A DNA stretch of 64,000 nucleotides from Hippophae tibetana (lineage: Eukaryota > Streptophyta > Magnoliopsida > Rosales > Elaeagnaceae). A program made the position numbers and the translations under genes. The stretch lies in assembly GCA_037013495.1 (NCBI GenBank), contig CM072810.1, forward strand, positions 73,454,449 through 73,518,448, given 5' to 3'. Position 1 is the first letter of the stretch. Every line of letters begins with the position of its first letter. Below, piece after piece: positions 1 to 11,475 of the stretch. The notes under the pieces are model-generated. The model had not been told where the DNA came from. It worked only from the letters and a program-made list of their open reading frames with translations, and made no database searches.

Positions 1-912
1 GGTGTCGAAACTTTTAATATAATATATCAAATCGAAACTTGTAAATATTCCTATAATCAGAGGATGGATGCCAATGAATATTATTTTTTGATATCAAATT
101 CAACCGTTTCTATCACCTACCAAAGTTTAAAATTTTCGTCGCACTTATTCTTTTTTTTTTTCTTTCGGTTGTTTTTCAATGCCACTATAAGAGCGATTGA
201 CTTACGGATCAAGATTGTTTTTAAAAATATTATAAATTTCTCTATATCCAACAATTATTCTCAAGATCAGTGAAATATTTTAATGACCTTTCACAAGGGA
301 TAGATTTAGAATATCTAATGGAAAGATTAATTTTTGAAGAAATTATATTTGTTCCATTTACTTATGTGCCTCTTATGATTTGTGATTTTTTTACTCAATT
401 GTGGAATTTAATTTTTCTTATTTATCATAAGTATTTTTATGCTTTAATTATTCACGAATTGATTAAGCACATTTCACAACTAAAAATCCCCACTATGGTT
501 GCATTACGTCTAGGGTTTTGTTTGTTATATAAGAAAACAACAACCTTTTGTTGGAAGAAGAACTAGTGCAATTAATGAAAATATTTTTTAACAATCGTTG
601 TACTTTCTTCCAAGGGTTCTTGATGGAATGGCTAGATTCGACACATCAAAGGGAGTGATCATTATTTTTTGGTATGAAAAGGTTGGGGTTTTTGGAACTT
701 ATTTATGTTGTTTTTGTCTTTGGAATTAATTTCGTAGTTCTTTTTTAAATCTCTGTATCTTAGTCTTGATCTTTATTTCTAAGCTCAATCAATCTTTGTT
801 CTTCATAAAAAAAAAGTAGGAAAAAGAAGATGGGTTCTACTCTTTACAGTATGAAAAAAAGAACATTTGATAAATTAGAGTTTAATTTTACACGGCTATT
901 ACTTTTGACTCG

Positions 913-1392
913 GGTGTCGAAACTTTTAATGTAATAAATCAAATCAAATCTTATAAAGATTCCTATAATCAGAGCATGGATTCCTAAAAATATTATCTTT
1001 TGAAACCAAATTACACCGTTTAGATCACCTACAGAGAGTTTAAAAGTTTTGCCGCACCTATTCCATTTGTTTTTTTTGCTTTCATTTTTTTGAATGCCAC
1101 CATAAGGGCGATGGAGTTACTAACCAAGAGCCTGTTTAAAAAAATTCTAAAGTTCTTAATATCCAACAATTATTCTCAAGATCATACAAATATTCTCATG
1201 ATCCTTCACAAGGGATAGATTTACAATATCAAATGGAAGGATTAACGTTGGAAGCAATTATTTTTTATTTATTTAATTATGGGCCTCTTAGGTTTTGCGA
1301 TTTTGTTTCTACTCAATTGTGGAATTTAATTTGTCTTATTTATAATAAGTATTTTTATGCCTTAATTATTTACAGCATTTACTTTTGACTCG
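913..1392 (+). repeat. Truncated satellite unit (480 bp)
   Basis: An alpha unit that runs normally to about 1372 (TTAATTATTTAC) and then jumps straight to the unit end (ATTTACTTTTGACTCGGG). About 430 bp are missing compared with its neighbours. This is an internal deletion inside the array, probably from unequal recombination or end-joining. Confidence 0.85.
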
Positions 1393-4300
1393 GGTGTCAA
1401 AACTTTTAATGTAATAAATCAAATCAAATCTTATAAAGATTCCTATAATCAGAGCATGGATTCCTAAGAATATTATCTTTTGAAACCAAATTACACCGTT
1501 TACATCACCTACCGAGAGTTTAAATGTTTTGTCGCACCTATTCCATTTTTTTTTGCTTTCATTTTTTTGAATGCCACCATAAGGGCGAATGAGTTACTAA
1601 CCAGGAATGTGTTTAAAAAAAATTCTAAAGTTCTAAATATCCAACAATTATTGTCATGATCATACAAATATTCTCCTCATCCTTCACAAGGGATAGATTT
1701 GGAATATCAAATGGAAGGATTAAGGTTGGAAGCAATTACTTTTGTTTTATTTAATTATGGGCCTCTTATGTTTTGCGATTTTGTATCTACGAAATTGTCA
1801 AATTTAATTTGTCTTATTTATAATACGTATTTTTATGCCTTAATTATTTACGGATTGATTAAGCACATTTCACAACTAAATATCTGCACTAAGGTTGCAT
1901 TACGTCTAGGGTTTTGTTTCTTATAAAAGAAAACGACAACCTTTTGTTGGAGGAAGAACTAGTACAATTAATGAAAATATTTTTTAACAATCTTTGTACT
2001 TTTCTTGGAAGGGTTCTTGATGGAATGCTGGGATTCGACACATCAAAGGGAGTGATCATTATTTTTTGGTGTCAAAAGGTTGGGGTTTTTGGGACTTATT
2101 GATGTTGTTTTCTTCTGTGGATTTAATTTCGTAGTTCATTTTTAAATCTCCGTCTCTTAGGTTGGATCTTTATTTCTATCTCAATCATTCTTTGTTCTTC
2201 ATAAAACAAATTGTAAGAAAAAGAAGATGGGTTCTATGGTTTACAATATTAAAAAAAGAACATTTGATAAATTAGAGTTTTCATTTTACACGGCCATTAC
2301 TTTTGACTCGGGTGTCAAAACTTGTAATATAATAAATCAAATCGAAGCTTATAAAGATTCCTATAATCATAGCATGGATTCCTAAGACTATTATCTTTTG
2401 AAACCAACTTACATCATTACATCACCTACCGAGAGTTTAAAAGTTTTGTCGCACCTATTCCATTTTTTTTTTGCTTTCATTTTTTGGAAAGCCACCATAA
2501 GGGCAATTGAGTTACTAACTAAGAGTGTGTTTCAAAAAATTCTAAAGTTCTCAATATCCAACAATTATTCTCAAGATCATACAAATATTCTCATGAGCCT
2601 TCACATGGGATAGATTTGGAATATCAAATGGAAGGATTAATGTTGGAAGCAATAATTTTTGTTTTATTTAATTATGGGCCTCTTATGTTTTGCGATTTTG
2701 TTTCTACTGAATTGTGGAATTTATTTTGTCTTATTTATAATAACTATTTTTACGCTTTAATTATTCACGAATTGATTAAGCACATTTCACACCTAAATAT
2801 CCCCACTAAGGTTGCATTACGTCTAGGGTTTTAATTGTTATATAAGAAAACAACAACCTTTTGTTGGAAGAAGAACAAGTGCAATTAATGAAAATATTTT
2901 TTAAAAATCGTTGTACTCTTCTTCAAAGGGTTCTTGATGGAATGCCTAGAGTCGACACATCAAAGGGAGTGATCATTATTTTTTGGAGTCAAAAGGTTGG
3001 GGTTTTAGGAACTTATTGATGTTGTTTTTTCTTTGGATTTAATTTCGTAGTTCTTTTTAAAATCTCTGTATCTTAGTCTTGATCTTTATTTCTAAGCTCA
3101 ATCAATCTTTGTTCTTCATAAAAAAAATGTAGGAAAAAGAAGATGGGTTCTACTGTTTACAGTATTGAAAAAAGAACATTTGATAAATGAGAGTTCCAAT
3201 TTTACACGCCATTACTTTTGACTCGGGTTTCGAAACTTTTAATATAATATATCAAATCGAAGCTTGTAAATATTCCTATAATCAGAGCTTGGATTCCTAA
3301 GAATATTATTTTTTGAAATCAAATTCAACCGTTTATATCACCTACCAAAGTTTAAAATTTTCTTCGCACTTATTCCTTTTTTTTCTTTCGATTTTTTTCA
3401 ATGCCACTATAAGAGCGATTGACTTACGGATCAAGAGTGTTTTTAAAAATATTCGAAATTTCCCTATATCCAACAAACATTCTCAAGATCAGTGAAATAT
3501 TCTAATGACCTTTCACAAGGGATAGATTTCGAATATCTAATGGAAAGATTAATTTTTGAAGAAATTATATTTGTTCTATTTACTTATGTGCCTCTTATGA
3601 TTTGTGATGTTTTTTACTGAATTGTGGAATTTAAGTTTTCTTATTTATCATAAGTATTTTTACGATTTTATTATTTACGGATGGATTAAGCAAATTTGAT
3701 AACTAAATACCCTCACTATGGTTGCATTACGTCTTGGGTTTTGTTGCTTGTATAAGAAAACAACAACCTTTTGATGGAGGAAGAACTAGTATAATTAATG
3801 AAATAGTTTTTACCAAGCTTTGTACTTTTCTTCCTAGGGTTCTTGATGGAATTCCTAGAGTCAACACATCAAAGCGAGTGATGATAATTTTTTGGCATCA
3901 AAAGGTTGCGGTGTATGGACTTATTGGTGTTGTTTTCGTCAATGGATTTCATTTTGTAGTTCTTTTTTAAATCTTCGTCTCTTATTCTCGATCTTTATTT
4001 CTACGCTCAATCAATCTATGTTCTTCATAAATAAATTTGTGGGAAAAACAAGATGGGTTCTACTGTTTACAGTATGGAAAAAAGAACAATTGATAAATCA
4101 GAGTTCCAATTTTACACACCATTACTTTTGATTCGGGTGTCGAAACTTTTAATATAATATATCAAATCGAAACTTGTAAATATTCCTATAATCAGAGCAT
4201 GGATGCCAATGAATATTATTTTTTGATATCAAATTCAACCGTTTCTATCACCTACCAAAGTTTAAAATTTTCGTCGCACTTATTCCTTTTTTTTTCTTTC

Positions 4301-7300
4301 GGTTTTTTTTCAATGCCACTATAAGAGCGATTGACTTACGGATCAAGATTGTTTTTAAAAATATTATAAATTTCTCTATATCCAACAATTATTCTCAAGA
4401 TCAGTGAAATATTTTAATGGCCTTTCACAAGGGATAGATTTAGAATATCTAATGGAAAGATTAATTTTTGAAGAAATTATATTTGTTCTATTTACTTATG
4501 TGCCTCTTATGATTTGTGATTTTTTTACTCAATTGTGGAATTTAATTTTTCTTATTTATCATAAGTATTTTTACGCTTTTATTATTTACGGATGGATTAA
4601 GCACATTTCATAACTAAATATCCTCACTATGGTTGCATTACGTCTTGGGTTTTGTTGCTTGTATAAGAAAAGAACAACCTTTTGATGGAGGAAGAACAAG
4701 TATAATTAATGAAAATATTTTTTTAAAATCTTTGTACTTTTCTTCCAAGGATTGTTTATGGAATGCCGGTATTCGACACATCAAAGGGAGTGATCAATAT
4801 CTTTTGCCGTCAAAAGGATGGGGTTTTTGGGACTTATTGATGTTGTTTTCGTCTGTGCATTTAATTTCGTAGTTCTTTTTTAAATCTCTGTCTCTTAGGC
4901 TTGATCTTTATTTCTAAGCTCAATCAATCCTTGTTCTTCATAAAAAAAATTGTAGGAAAAAGAAGATGGGTTCTACGGTTTAAAGTATTAAAAAAAGAAC
5001 ATTTGATAAATTAGAGTTTTAATTTTACACGGCCATTACTTTTGACTTGGGTTTCGAAACTTGTAATATAATAAATCAACTCTAAGCTTATAAAGATTCC
5101 TATAACAGAGCATGGATTCATAAGAATATTATCTTTTGAAACCAAATTACACCGTTTACATCACCTACCGAGAGTTTGAAAGTTTTGTCGCACCTATTCC
5201 ATTTTTTTTGCTTTCATTTTTTTGAAAGCCACCATAAGGGCAATTGAGTTACTAACCAAGTGTGTGTTTAAAAAAATTCTAAAGTTCTCAATATCCAACA
5301 ATTATTCTTAAGATCATACAAATATTCTCATGAGCCTTCACAAGGGTTAGATTTGGAATATCAAATGGAAGGATTAATGTTGGAAGCAATTATTTTTGTT
5401 TTATTTAATTATGGGCCTTTTATGTTTTGCGATTTTATTTCTACTGAATTGTGGAATTTAATTTGTCTTATTTATAATAACTATTTTTATGCTTTAATTA
5501 TTTTCGAATTGATTAAGCACATTTCACAACTAAAAATCCCCACTATGGTTGCATTACGTCTAGGGTTTTGTTTGTTATATAAGAAAACAACAACCTTTTG
5601 TTGGAAGAAGAACTAGTGCAATTAATGAAAATATTTTTTAACAATCGTTGTACTTTCTTCCAAGGGTTCTTGATGGAATGCCTAGATTCGACACATCAAA
5701 GGGATTGATCATTATTTTTTGGTATGAAAAGGTTGGGGTTTTTGGAACTTATTTATGTTGTTTTTGTCTTTGGAATTAATTTCGTAGTTCTTTTTTAAAT
5801 CTCTGTATCTTAGTCTTGATCTTTATTTCTAAGCTCAATCAATCTTTGTTCTTCATAAAAAAAAAGTAGGAAAAAGAAGATGGGTTCTACTCTTTACAGT
5901 ATGAAAAAAAGAACATTTGATAAATTAGAGTTTAATTTTACACGGCTATTACTTTTGACTCGGGTGTCGAAACTTTTAATATAATAAATCAAATCGAAGC
6001 TTATAAAGATTCCTATAATCAGAGCATGGATTCCTAAAAATATTGTCTTTTGAAACCAAATTACACCGTTTAGATCACCTACAGAGAGTTTAAAAGTTTT
6101 GTCGCACCTATTACATTTGTTTTTTTTGCTTTCATTTTTTTGAATGCCACCATAAGGGCGATGGAGTTACTAACCAAGAGTCTGTTTAAAAAAATTCTAA
6201 AGTTCTTAATATCCAACAATTATTCTCAAGATCATACAAATATTCTCATGATCCTTCACAAGGGATAGATTTACAATATCAAATGGAAGGATTAACGTTG
6301 GAAGCAATTATTTTTTATTTATTTAATTATGGGCCTCTTAGGTTTTGCGATTTTGTTTCTACTCAATTGTGGAATTTAATTTGTCTTATTTATAATAAGT
6401 ATTTTTATGCCTTAATTATTTACGGATTGATTAAGCACATTTCACAACTAAATATCTCCACTAAGGTTGCATTACATCTAGGGTTTTTTTTCTTATATAA
6501 GAAAACAACAACCTTTTGTTGGAGGAAGAACTAGTACAATTAATGAAAATATTTTTTAACAATCGTTGTACTTTTCTTCCAAGGGTTCTTGATGGAATGC
6601 CTGGATTCGACACATCAAATGTTGTGATCATTATTTTTTGGTGTCAAAAGGTTGGGGTTTTTGGGACTTATTGATGTTGTTTTTGTCTGTGTATTTAATT
6701 TCGTAGTTCTTTTTTAAATCTCCGTCTGTTAGGCTTGATCTTTATTTCTAAGCTCAATCAATCTTTGTTCTTCATAAAATAAATTGTAGGAAAAAGAAGA
6801 TGGGTTCTACTGTTTACAGTATGAAAAAAAGAACATTTGATAAATCAGAGTTTTAATTTAAACGGCAACTACTTTTCACTCGGGTGTCAAAACTTTTAAT
6901 ATAATAAATCAAATCGAAGCTTATAATGATTCCTATAATCATTGCATGGATTCCTACGAATATTATCTTTTGAAACCAAATTACACCATTTACATCACCT
7001 ACAGAGACTTTAAAAGTTTTGTCGCACCTATTCCATTTTTTTTTTGCTTTCATTTATTTTGAATGCCACCATAAGGGCGATGGAGTTACTAACCAAGATT
7101 TTGTTTTAAAAAATTCTAAAGTTCTCAATAACCACCAATTATTCTCAAGATCATAAAAATATTCTCATGATCCTTCACAAGGGATAGATTTGGAATATCA
7201 AATGGAAGGATTAATGTTGGAAGCAATTATTTTTATTTTATTTAATTATGGGCCTCTTATGTTTTGCGATTTTGTTTCTACTGAATTGTGGAAATTAATT

Positions 7301-8784
7301 TGTCTTATTTATAATAACTATTTTTATACTTTAATTATTTACTGATTGATTAAGCACATTTCACAACTAAATATCCCCATTAAGGTTGCATTACGTCTAG
7401 GGTTTTGTTGCTTATATAAGAAAAGAACAACCTTTTGATGGAGGAAGAACAAGTATAATTAATGAAAATATTTTTTAACAATCTTTGTACTTTCCTTCCA
7501 AGGGTTCTTTATGGAATGCCGGTATTCGACACATCAAAGGGAGTGATCTATATCTTTTGCCGTCAAAAGGATGGGGTTTTTGGGACTTATTGATGTTGTT
7601 TTCGTCTGTTGATTTAATTTCGTAGTTCTTTTTTAAATCTCCGTCTCTTAGGCTTGATCTTTATTTCTAAGCTCAATCAATCTTTGTTCTTCAAAAAAAA
7701 TTGTAGGAAAAAGAAGATGGGTTCTACTGTTTACAGTATTAAAAAAAGAACATTTGATAAATTAGAGTTTTAATTTTATACAGCCATTACTTTTGACTCG
7801 GGTGTCAAAACTTTTAATGTAATAAATCAAATCAAATCTTATAAAGATTCCTATAATCAGAGCATGGATTCCTAAGAATATTATCTTTTGAAACCAAATT
7901 ACACCGTTTACATCACCTACCGAGAGTTTAAATGTTTTGTCGCACCTATTCCATTTTTTTTTGCTTTCATTTTTTTGAATGCCACCATAAGGGCGAATGA
8001 GTTACTAACCAGGAATGTGTTTAAAAAAAATTCTAAAGTTCTAAATATCCAACAATTATTGTCAAGATCATACAAATATTCTCCTCATCCTTCACAAGGG
8101 ATAGATTTGGAATATGAAATGGAAGGATTAAGGTTGGAAGCAATTATTTTTGTTTTATTTAATTATGGGCCTCTTATGTTTTGCGATTTTGTATCTACGA
8201 AATTGTCAAATTTAATTTGTCTTATTTATAATACGTATTTTTATGCCTTAATTATTTACGGATTGATTAAGCACATTTCACAACTAAATATCTGCACTAA
8301 GGTTGCATTACGTCTAGGGTTTTTTTTCTTATATAAGAAAACAACAACCTTTTGTTGGAGGAAGAACTAGTACAATTAATGAAAATATTTTTTAACAATC
8401 GTTGTACTTTTCTTCCAAGGGTTCTTGATGGAATGCCTGGATTCGACACATCAAATGTAGTGATCATTATTTTTTGGTGTCAAAAGGTTGGGGTTTTTGG
8501 GACTTATTGATGTTGTTTTTGTCTGTGTATTTAATTTCGTAGTTCTTTTTTAAATCTCCGTCTGTTAGGCTTGATCTTTATTTCTAAGCTCAATCAATCT
8601 TTGTTCTTCATAAAATAAATTGTAGGAAAAAGAAGATGGGTTCTACTGTTTACAGTATGAAAAAAAGAACATTTGATAAATTAGAGTTTTAATTTAAACG
8701 GCCACTACTTTTGACTCGGGTGTCGAAACTTTTAATATAATAAATCAAATCGAAGCTTATAATGATTCCTATAATCATTGCATG

Positions 8785-8789
8785 GATTC
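8785..8789. repeat. Target site duplication GATTC, left copy
   Basis: The satellite reads CATGGATTC directly before the TG of the 5' LTR. The same GATTC follows the CA end of the 3' LTR at 22249-22253, and the satellite then continues in phase (CTACGAATATT). A 5-bp duplication is normal for Ty3/gypsy integration. Confidence 0.96.
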
Positions 8790-9084
8790 TGATGAGTGCT
8801 CAAAAAGCACTAAAATAACCATGATTTTATGTACATTAATTGATTAAAAATATATATATTTATATGTTTTATCATATATTTATATAAATTTGTCTTTTTC
8901 GGAATCACGGGTATTTTTATTGTTTTTCAGGAATTTTGGCTTAAAAACGCAATTTAAAGACTCAAAGAGGAATACTTGAAGCAATACATCACAAATATAT
9001 CAATAAATAAGTGAGAAAAGGTCAACAAAACATTGAAACATCGGACGAAATGGGTCGAAAAGGTCAAAAATGTCAAAAAGACGG

Positions 9085-9205
9085 AAATCGCGCGCCGCAG
9101 GCCAGGCGTGCGCGCATTCCAGCGCCCAGCTGCGCGCGCCCCAGCGCCCCATGGCGCGCCCGCAGCGCCCAGCAGCAGCCCCACCGCGCGCCCAACGCGT
9201 TTTAG
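9085..9205 (+). other. GC-rich island in U3 of the 5' LTR
   Basis: About 120 bp packed with GCGCGC and CCCAGCGCCCC-like words, dense in CpG, inside an otherwise very AT-rich LTR. It lies some 140-260 bp upstream of the TATA box. Open frames on both strands here are a by-product of low stop-codon density in GC-rich DNA. The matching island in the 3' LTR is longer and differently arranged. Confidence 0.85.
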
Positions 9206-9233
9206 CCCCATTTTTCACTTGCAGCAGCCCCTG

Positions 9234-9264
9234 TGACGTCATGCTGACGTCATTGATGACATCA
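9234..9264 (+). promoter_or_regulatory. Tandem TGACGTCA sites (as-1/CRE-like), 5' LTR
   Basis: Two perfect palindromes TGACGTCA at 9234-9241 and 9245-9252, followed by the related TGATGACATCA at 9254-9264. TGACG pairs are the classic binding sites of plant TGA-class bZIP factors, as in the as-1 element of the CaMV 35S promoter. They lie about 80-110 bp upstream of the TATA box and are kept in the 3' LTR. Binding itself is inferred. Confidence 0.7.
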
Positions 9265-9343
9265 GCAATTCCAATACGCGTTTTTACATTTTTTAATATT
9301 TTTTTTATCATTTGTTTACTCATTTTTTCTCTCCATCCTCACC

Positions 9344-9350
9344 TATAAAT
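9344..9350 (+). promoter_or_regulatory. TATA box of the 5' LTR
   Basis: TATAAAT in the context CACCTATAAATACCCC, between an AT-rich tract and a pyrimidine-rich leader. It is conserved at 20836-20842 in the 3' LTR. Transcription would be expected to start about 25-35 bp downstream, near 9370-9385. Confidence 0.7.
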
Positions 9351-10122
9351 ACCCCCCTTCCCTTCACTTCAAATCACACTTTCAAAACTCACTTCTCTCT
9401 TCTTTCTTTCTCTCATTTCTTAGTTTTTAGTTTCTCTTAGTTTCTTTCTTAGTTTCTAAGCTTTTCTTAGTTTTTCTCATAGTTTTTAGTTCAATTCTCT
9501 TAGGTTTAGAGTTCTTCTCTTTTTGAGAGGAACTTGTAATGTTTTTGTAATAATTTAGATTTTTGATTCAATATATGGAAGTGCAAATTCCGCTCGGAGG
9601 TTTTCTAGCTACGGGAATAGCGTCAAAGTTCTGTAAGGATTTTATTTTCTTTACAGTTATTTTTATGCTTTATTCTTACATGTTATATTCAACTTGTCTG
9701 TGGTTAAATTTAATTATGCTGGCTATTTAGTAAATATGATGTAATAATGATGTTGTTATGCTTGCGAAATATTAAATAGGTAAAAATCTCTAAAATGAAT
9801 TGATTTTGTTTTTATTCAAGATTTTATATTAAGAATGTTAGAGAGAAATATATTATTTTTCATTACAAACTTAAACCTGAAAATTAGATTTTAAGGTTTA
9901 GTTATCCGGTCTAATTTAGAGTAGTGCTCTTTTATTTGTTGGTACAATCGCCCGGTAGTTAGAGTGAAACTCTATTTCGAAAGTTTTTATAAGAATTATT
10001 ATGTGAAAATATATTGACAACATGTTTTCAATAGTGGTTTTAAAACTTGAAAGTTAGTACTCGGATAATTAAATTCTTATGTTTAATTTGGACACCTTGA
10101 ATAATGTTTAAATTGTCTAACC

Positions 10123-10268
10123 CCACCAAAGGTGGCATTTAAATGGTTCATTTTCAATCTCTTAGAAAAAGGAGTTAATTTAATTAAGCATATTAGTTAT
10201 CAACTCCACCCATAGGTGTTAATTCATTTGTTTAGTTAACAAAGAATATCTAACCCCACCAAAGGTGG
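10123..10268 (+). repeat. Repeated CCACCAAAGGTGG mini-hairpins in the 5' LTR
   Basis: Two copies of the perfect inverted repeat CCACC-AAA-GGTGG at 10123-10135 and 10256-10268, each preceded by TCTAAC and C. A weaker relative (CCACCCATAGGTG) lies between them at about 10206. The same arrangement recurs in the 3' LTR (21615-21627 and 21748-21760). Function unknown. Confidence 0.7.
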
Positions 10269-10762
10269 TATTTATATAAAAAATAGAGAATCAATAAAAT
10301 ATCAATTTATATCTTTAATAACCTTGTTAATATGAGCAAGCATAATTAATTTAGTTATTACATCCATAAATACTCCGCTAATATAAATGATAAAAATTTG
10401 CATGAATATTTATTGAATCTGTATATATGTTTATTTTTAGATAATTATTTATTGAATTTGTATCTATGTTTATTTTTATGTTATTAGATTATATTTAATT
10501 AATCTGTATATATGTTTATTTTATGTTATTAGATTAGGAACACAAAAACCAAACTATCGTGACAGGATGTTTAGGATTTAATTTCGTTTTTAAAAGTTTG
10601 AATAATAAATTTAAAACCACATACATTCCTTCCTTAGATCGACCTTGAGAGTATACTTATCATTTTCTTCAAAATGATTCGTGCACTTGCGAGAGTTTTA
10701 TAAATATTAAAGCCAAAGTATTGGCAAGAATCGGCGATGCCGGTTTTCGCCCATCAAGTTTT

Positions 10763-10779
10763 TGGCGCCGTTGCCGGGG
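10763..10779 (+). promoter_or_regulatory. Primer binding site, tRNA-Asp
   Basis: TGGCGCCGTTGCCGGGG begins six bases after the 5' LTR. It is the reverse complement of the 3' end of plant tRNA-Asp(GUC) including the CCA tail, as I recall that tRNA (…CCCCGGCAACGGCGCCA). It primes minus-strand DNA synthesis. tRNA-Asp priming fits Athila. Confidence 0.92.
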
Positions 10780-10887
10780 AAGGAATAGCGTTTTTAAATT
10801 ATTTATCAAAATTTTAAAAACATTTTTGTGCTGTAAATAATTGTGATATTTTAACAATAATCAAATTTCAAAATTCATAAGAAATAA

Positions 10888-10925
10888 TAAAATAAAAAAT
10901 AAAATAAAATAAAATAAAATAAAAA
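10888..10925 (+). repeat. (AAAAT)n microsatellite
   Basis: A run of AAAAT/AAAATA units within the leader of the retrotransposon. Likely slippage-derived. Confidence 0.8.
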
Positions 10926-11173
10926 AAATTTAATTGTAAAATAATTTAGAAATTTGAAATTTGAAGTAAAAAAATTTTACCGTTCATGAATAGTAAAAAA
11001 AATAATAAATAAATAAAAAAAAAATTCAAAAACATAAAATTCAAAAATTTTAAGTTAATAAGACATAATATAGCGTGAATAGAAAAATAAAATTACCGTT
11101 CATGAATAAAAAAAACATTACTTGAATTTATACCTAATTAACTAAATAACATGAAAAGTAAAAATCTAAGGGA

Positions 11174-11294
11174 GTTCTGTCTAGGAGACTAGTTCTTGGA
11201 AGCCTTTGTGCCACTAGTCTTTCCTCGGAACGTTGCTCTGGCTAGGAGAATGGTATTTAAGGAGCCGTTTGCACCACCATTCTTTCCTGGGAGC
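11174..11294 (+). promoter_or_regulatory. Two tandem covarying hairpins in the leader RNA
   Basis: Module 1 (11174-11231): GTTC pairs with GAAC, AGGA with TCCT, and ACTAGT (11188-11193) with ACTAGT (11213-11218). Module 2 (11235-11294): GCTC pairs with GAGC, AGGA with TCCT, and AATGGT (11249-11254) with ACCATT (11276-11281). The modules share the loop pattern AGCC-TTTG-CC. Where their stems differ, both partners have changed so pairing is kept, which indicates selection on RNA structure. The position between primer site and gag is where packaging or dimerisation signals usually lie in LTR elements. That role is inferred. Confidence 0.7.
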
Positions 11295-11475
11295 ACTCTT
11301 GGTTAATACTAATTATGTTACAAAATAAAAAAATATATATAAAAAAAACAAAAAACAATTTCTTTTTTAGGGTTTAACTAGTTTTGTTTAGTGCTTTGTA
11401 TTAAATAACATGTAAATTTTCTCTAAATTTTTTATTTTGTTGACAGGAGTTTTAAATTTATGTTTACAATAGTCT

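Larger units (their letters stand above)
1..8789 (+). repeat. 912-bp satellite array, left block (mixed alpha and beta units)
   Basis: Direct tandem repeat, extremely AT-rich. With the unit start set at GGTGTCGAAAC or its variants, units begin at 1, 913, 1393, 2311, 3226, 4136, 5050, 5963, 6883, 7801 and 8719. All are 910-920 bp except the second, which is truncated to 480 bp. Two classes are mixed. Beta units carry CAAATTCAACCGTTTATATC and GTGCCTCTTATGATTTG; alpha units carry CAAATTACACCGTTTACATC and GGGCCTCTTATGTTTTGCG. Units 1 and 4136 switch from beta to alpha partway (near 470-500 and 4690). The last unit is cut by the Athila insertion and resumes at 22249. Short open frames of 60-160 codons occur but do not keep frame from unit to unit, so I read the block as non-coding satellite. 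Confidence 0.95.
8790..10756 (+). repeat. 5' LTR of the Athila element
   Basis: 1967 bp, starting TGATGAGTGCT and ending CGCCCATCA. It matches the 3' LTR (20229-22248) throughout, with scattered substitutions and one length difference of about 50 bp in the GC-rich patch. U3 holds a GC-rich island, tandem TGACGTCA sites and a TATA box. A pyrimidine-rich stretch with CTTAGTTTCT-like repeats follows (about 9370-9510), and then an AT-rich R/U5 region. Confidence 0.95.
10780..11475 (+). other. Untranslated leader of the element
   Basis: About 700 bp between primer site and first gag, without a credible gene. It holds an AAAAT-type microsatellite (about 10888-10925), a 16-bp direct repeat TTACCGTTCATGAATA at 10977-10992 and 11093-11108, and two tandem hairpin modules at 11174-11294. 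The last 100 bp before gag are T- and A-rich. Confidence 0.8.

Noticed and set aside
7888-8370. A 160-codon open frame in an alpha unit, and many 60-119-codon frames in other units, as candidate genes
   Set aside because: The frames shift and stop at different places in neighbouring units, have a composition dictated by AT-rich DNA (F, I, L, Y, K rich), show no known domain, and identical frames recur only because HOR copies are identical.
8954-9348. Overlapping Ala/Arg/Pro-rich open frames on both strands in the 5' LTR
   Set aside because: They follow the GC-rich island, lie upstream of or across the TATA box, overlap in several frames and are not kept in length in the 3' LTR.
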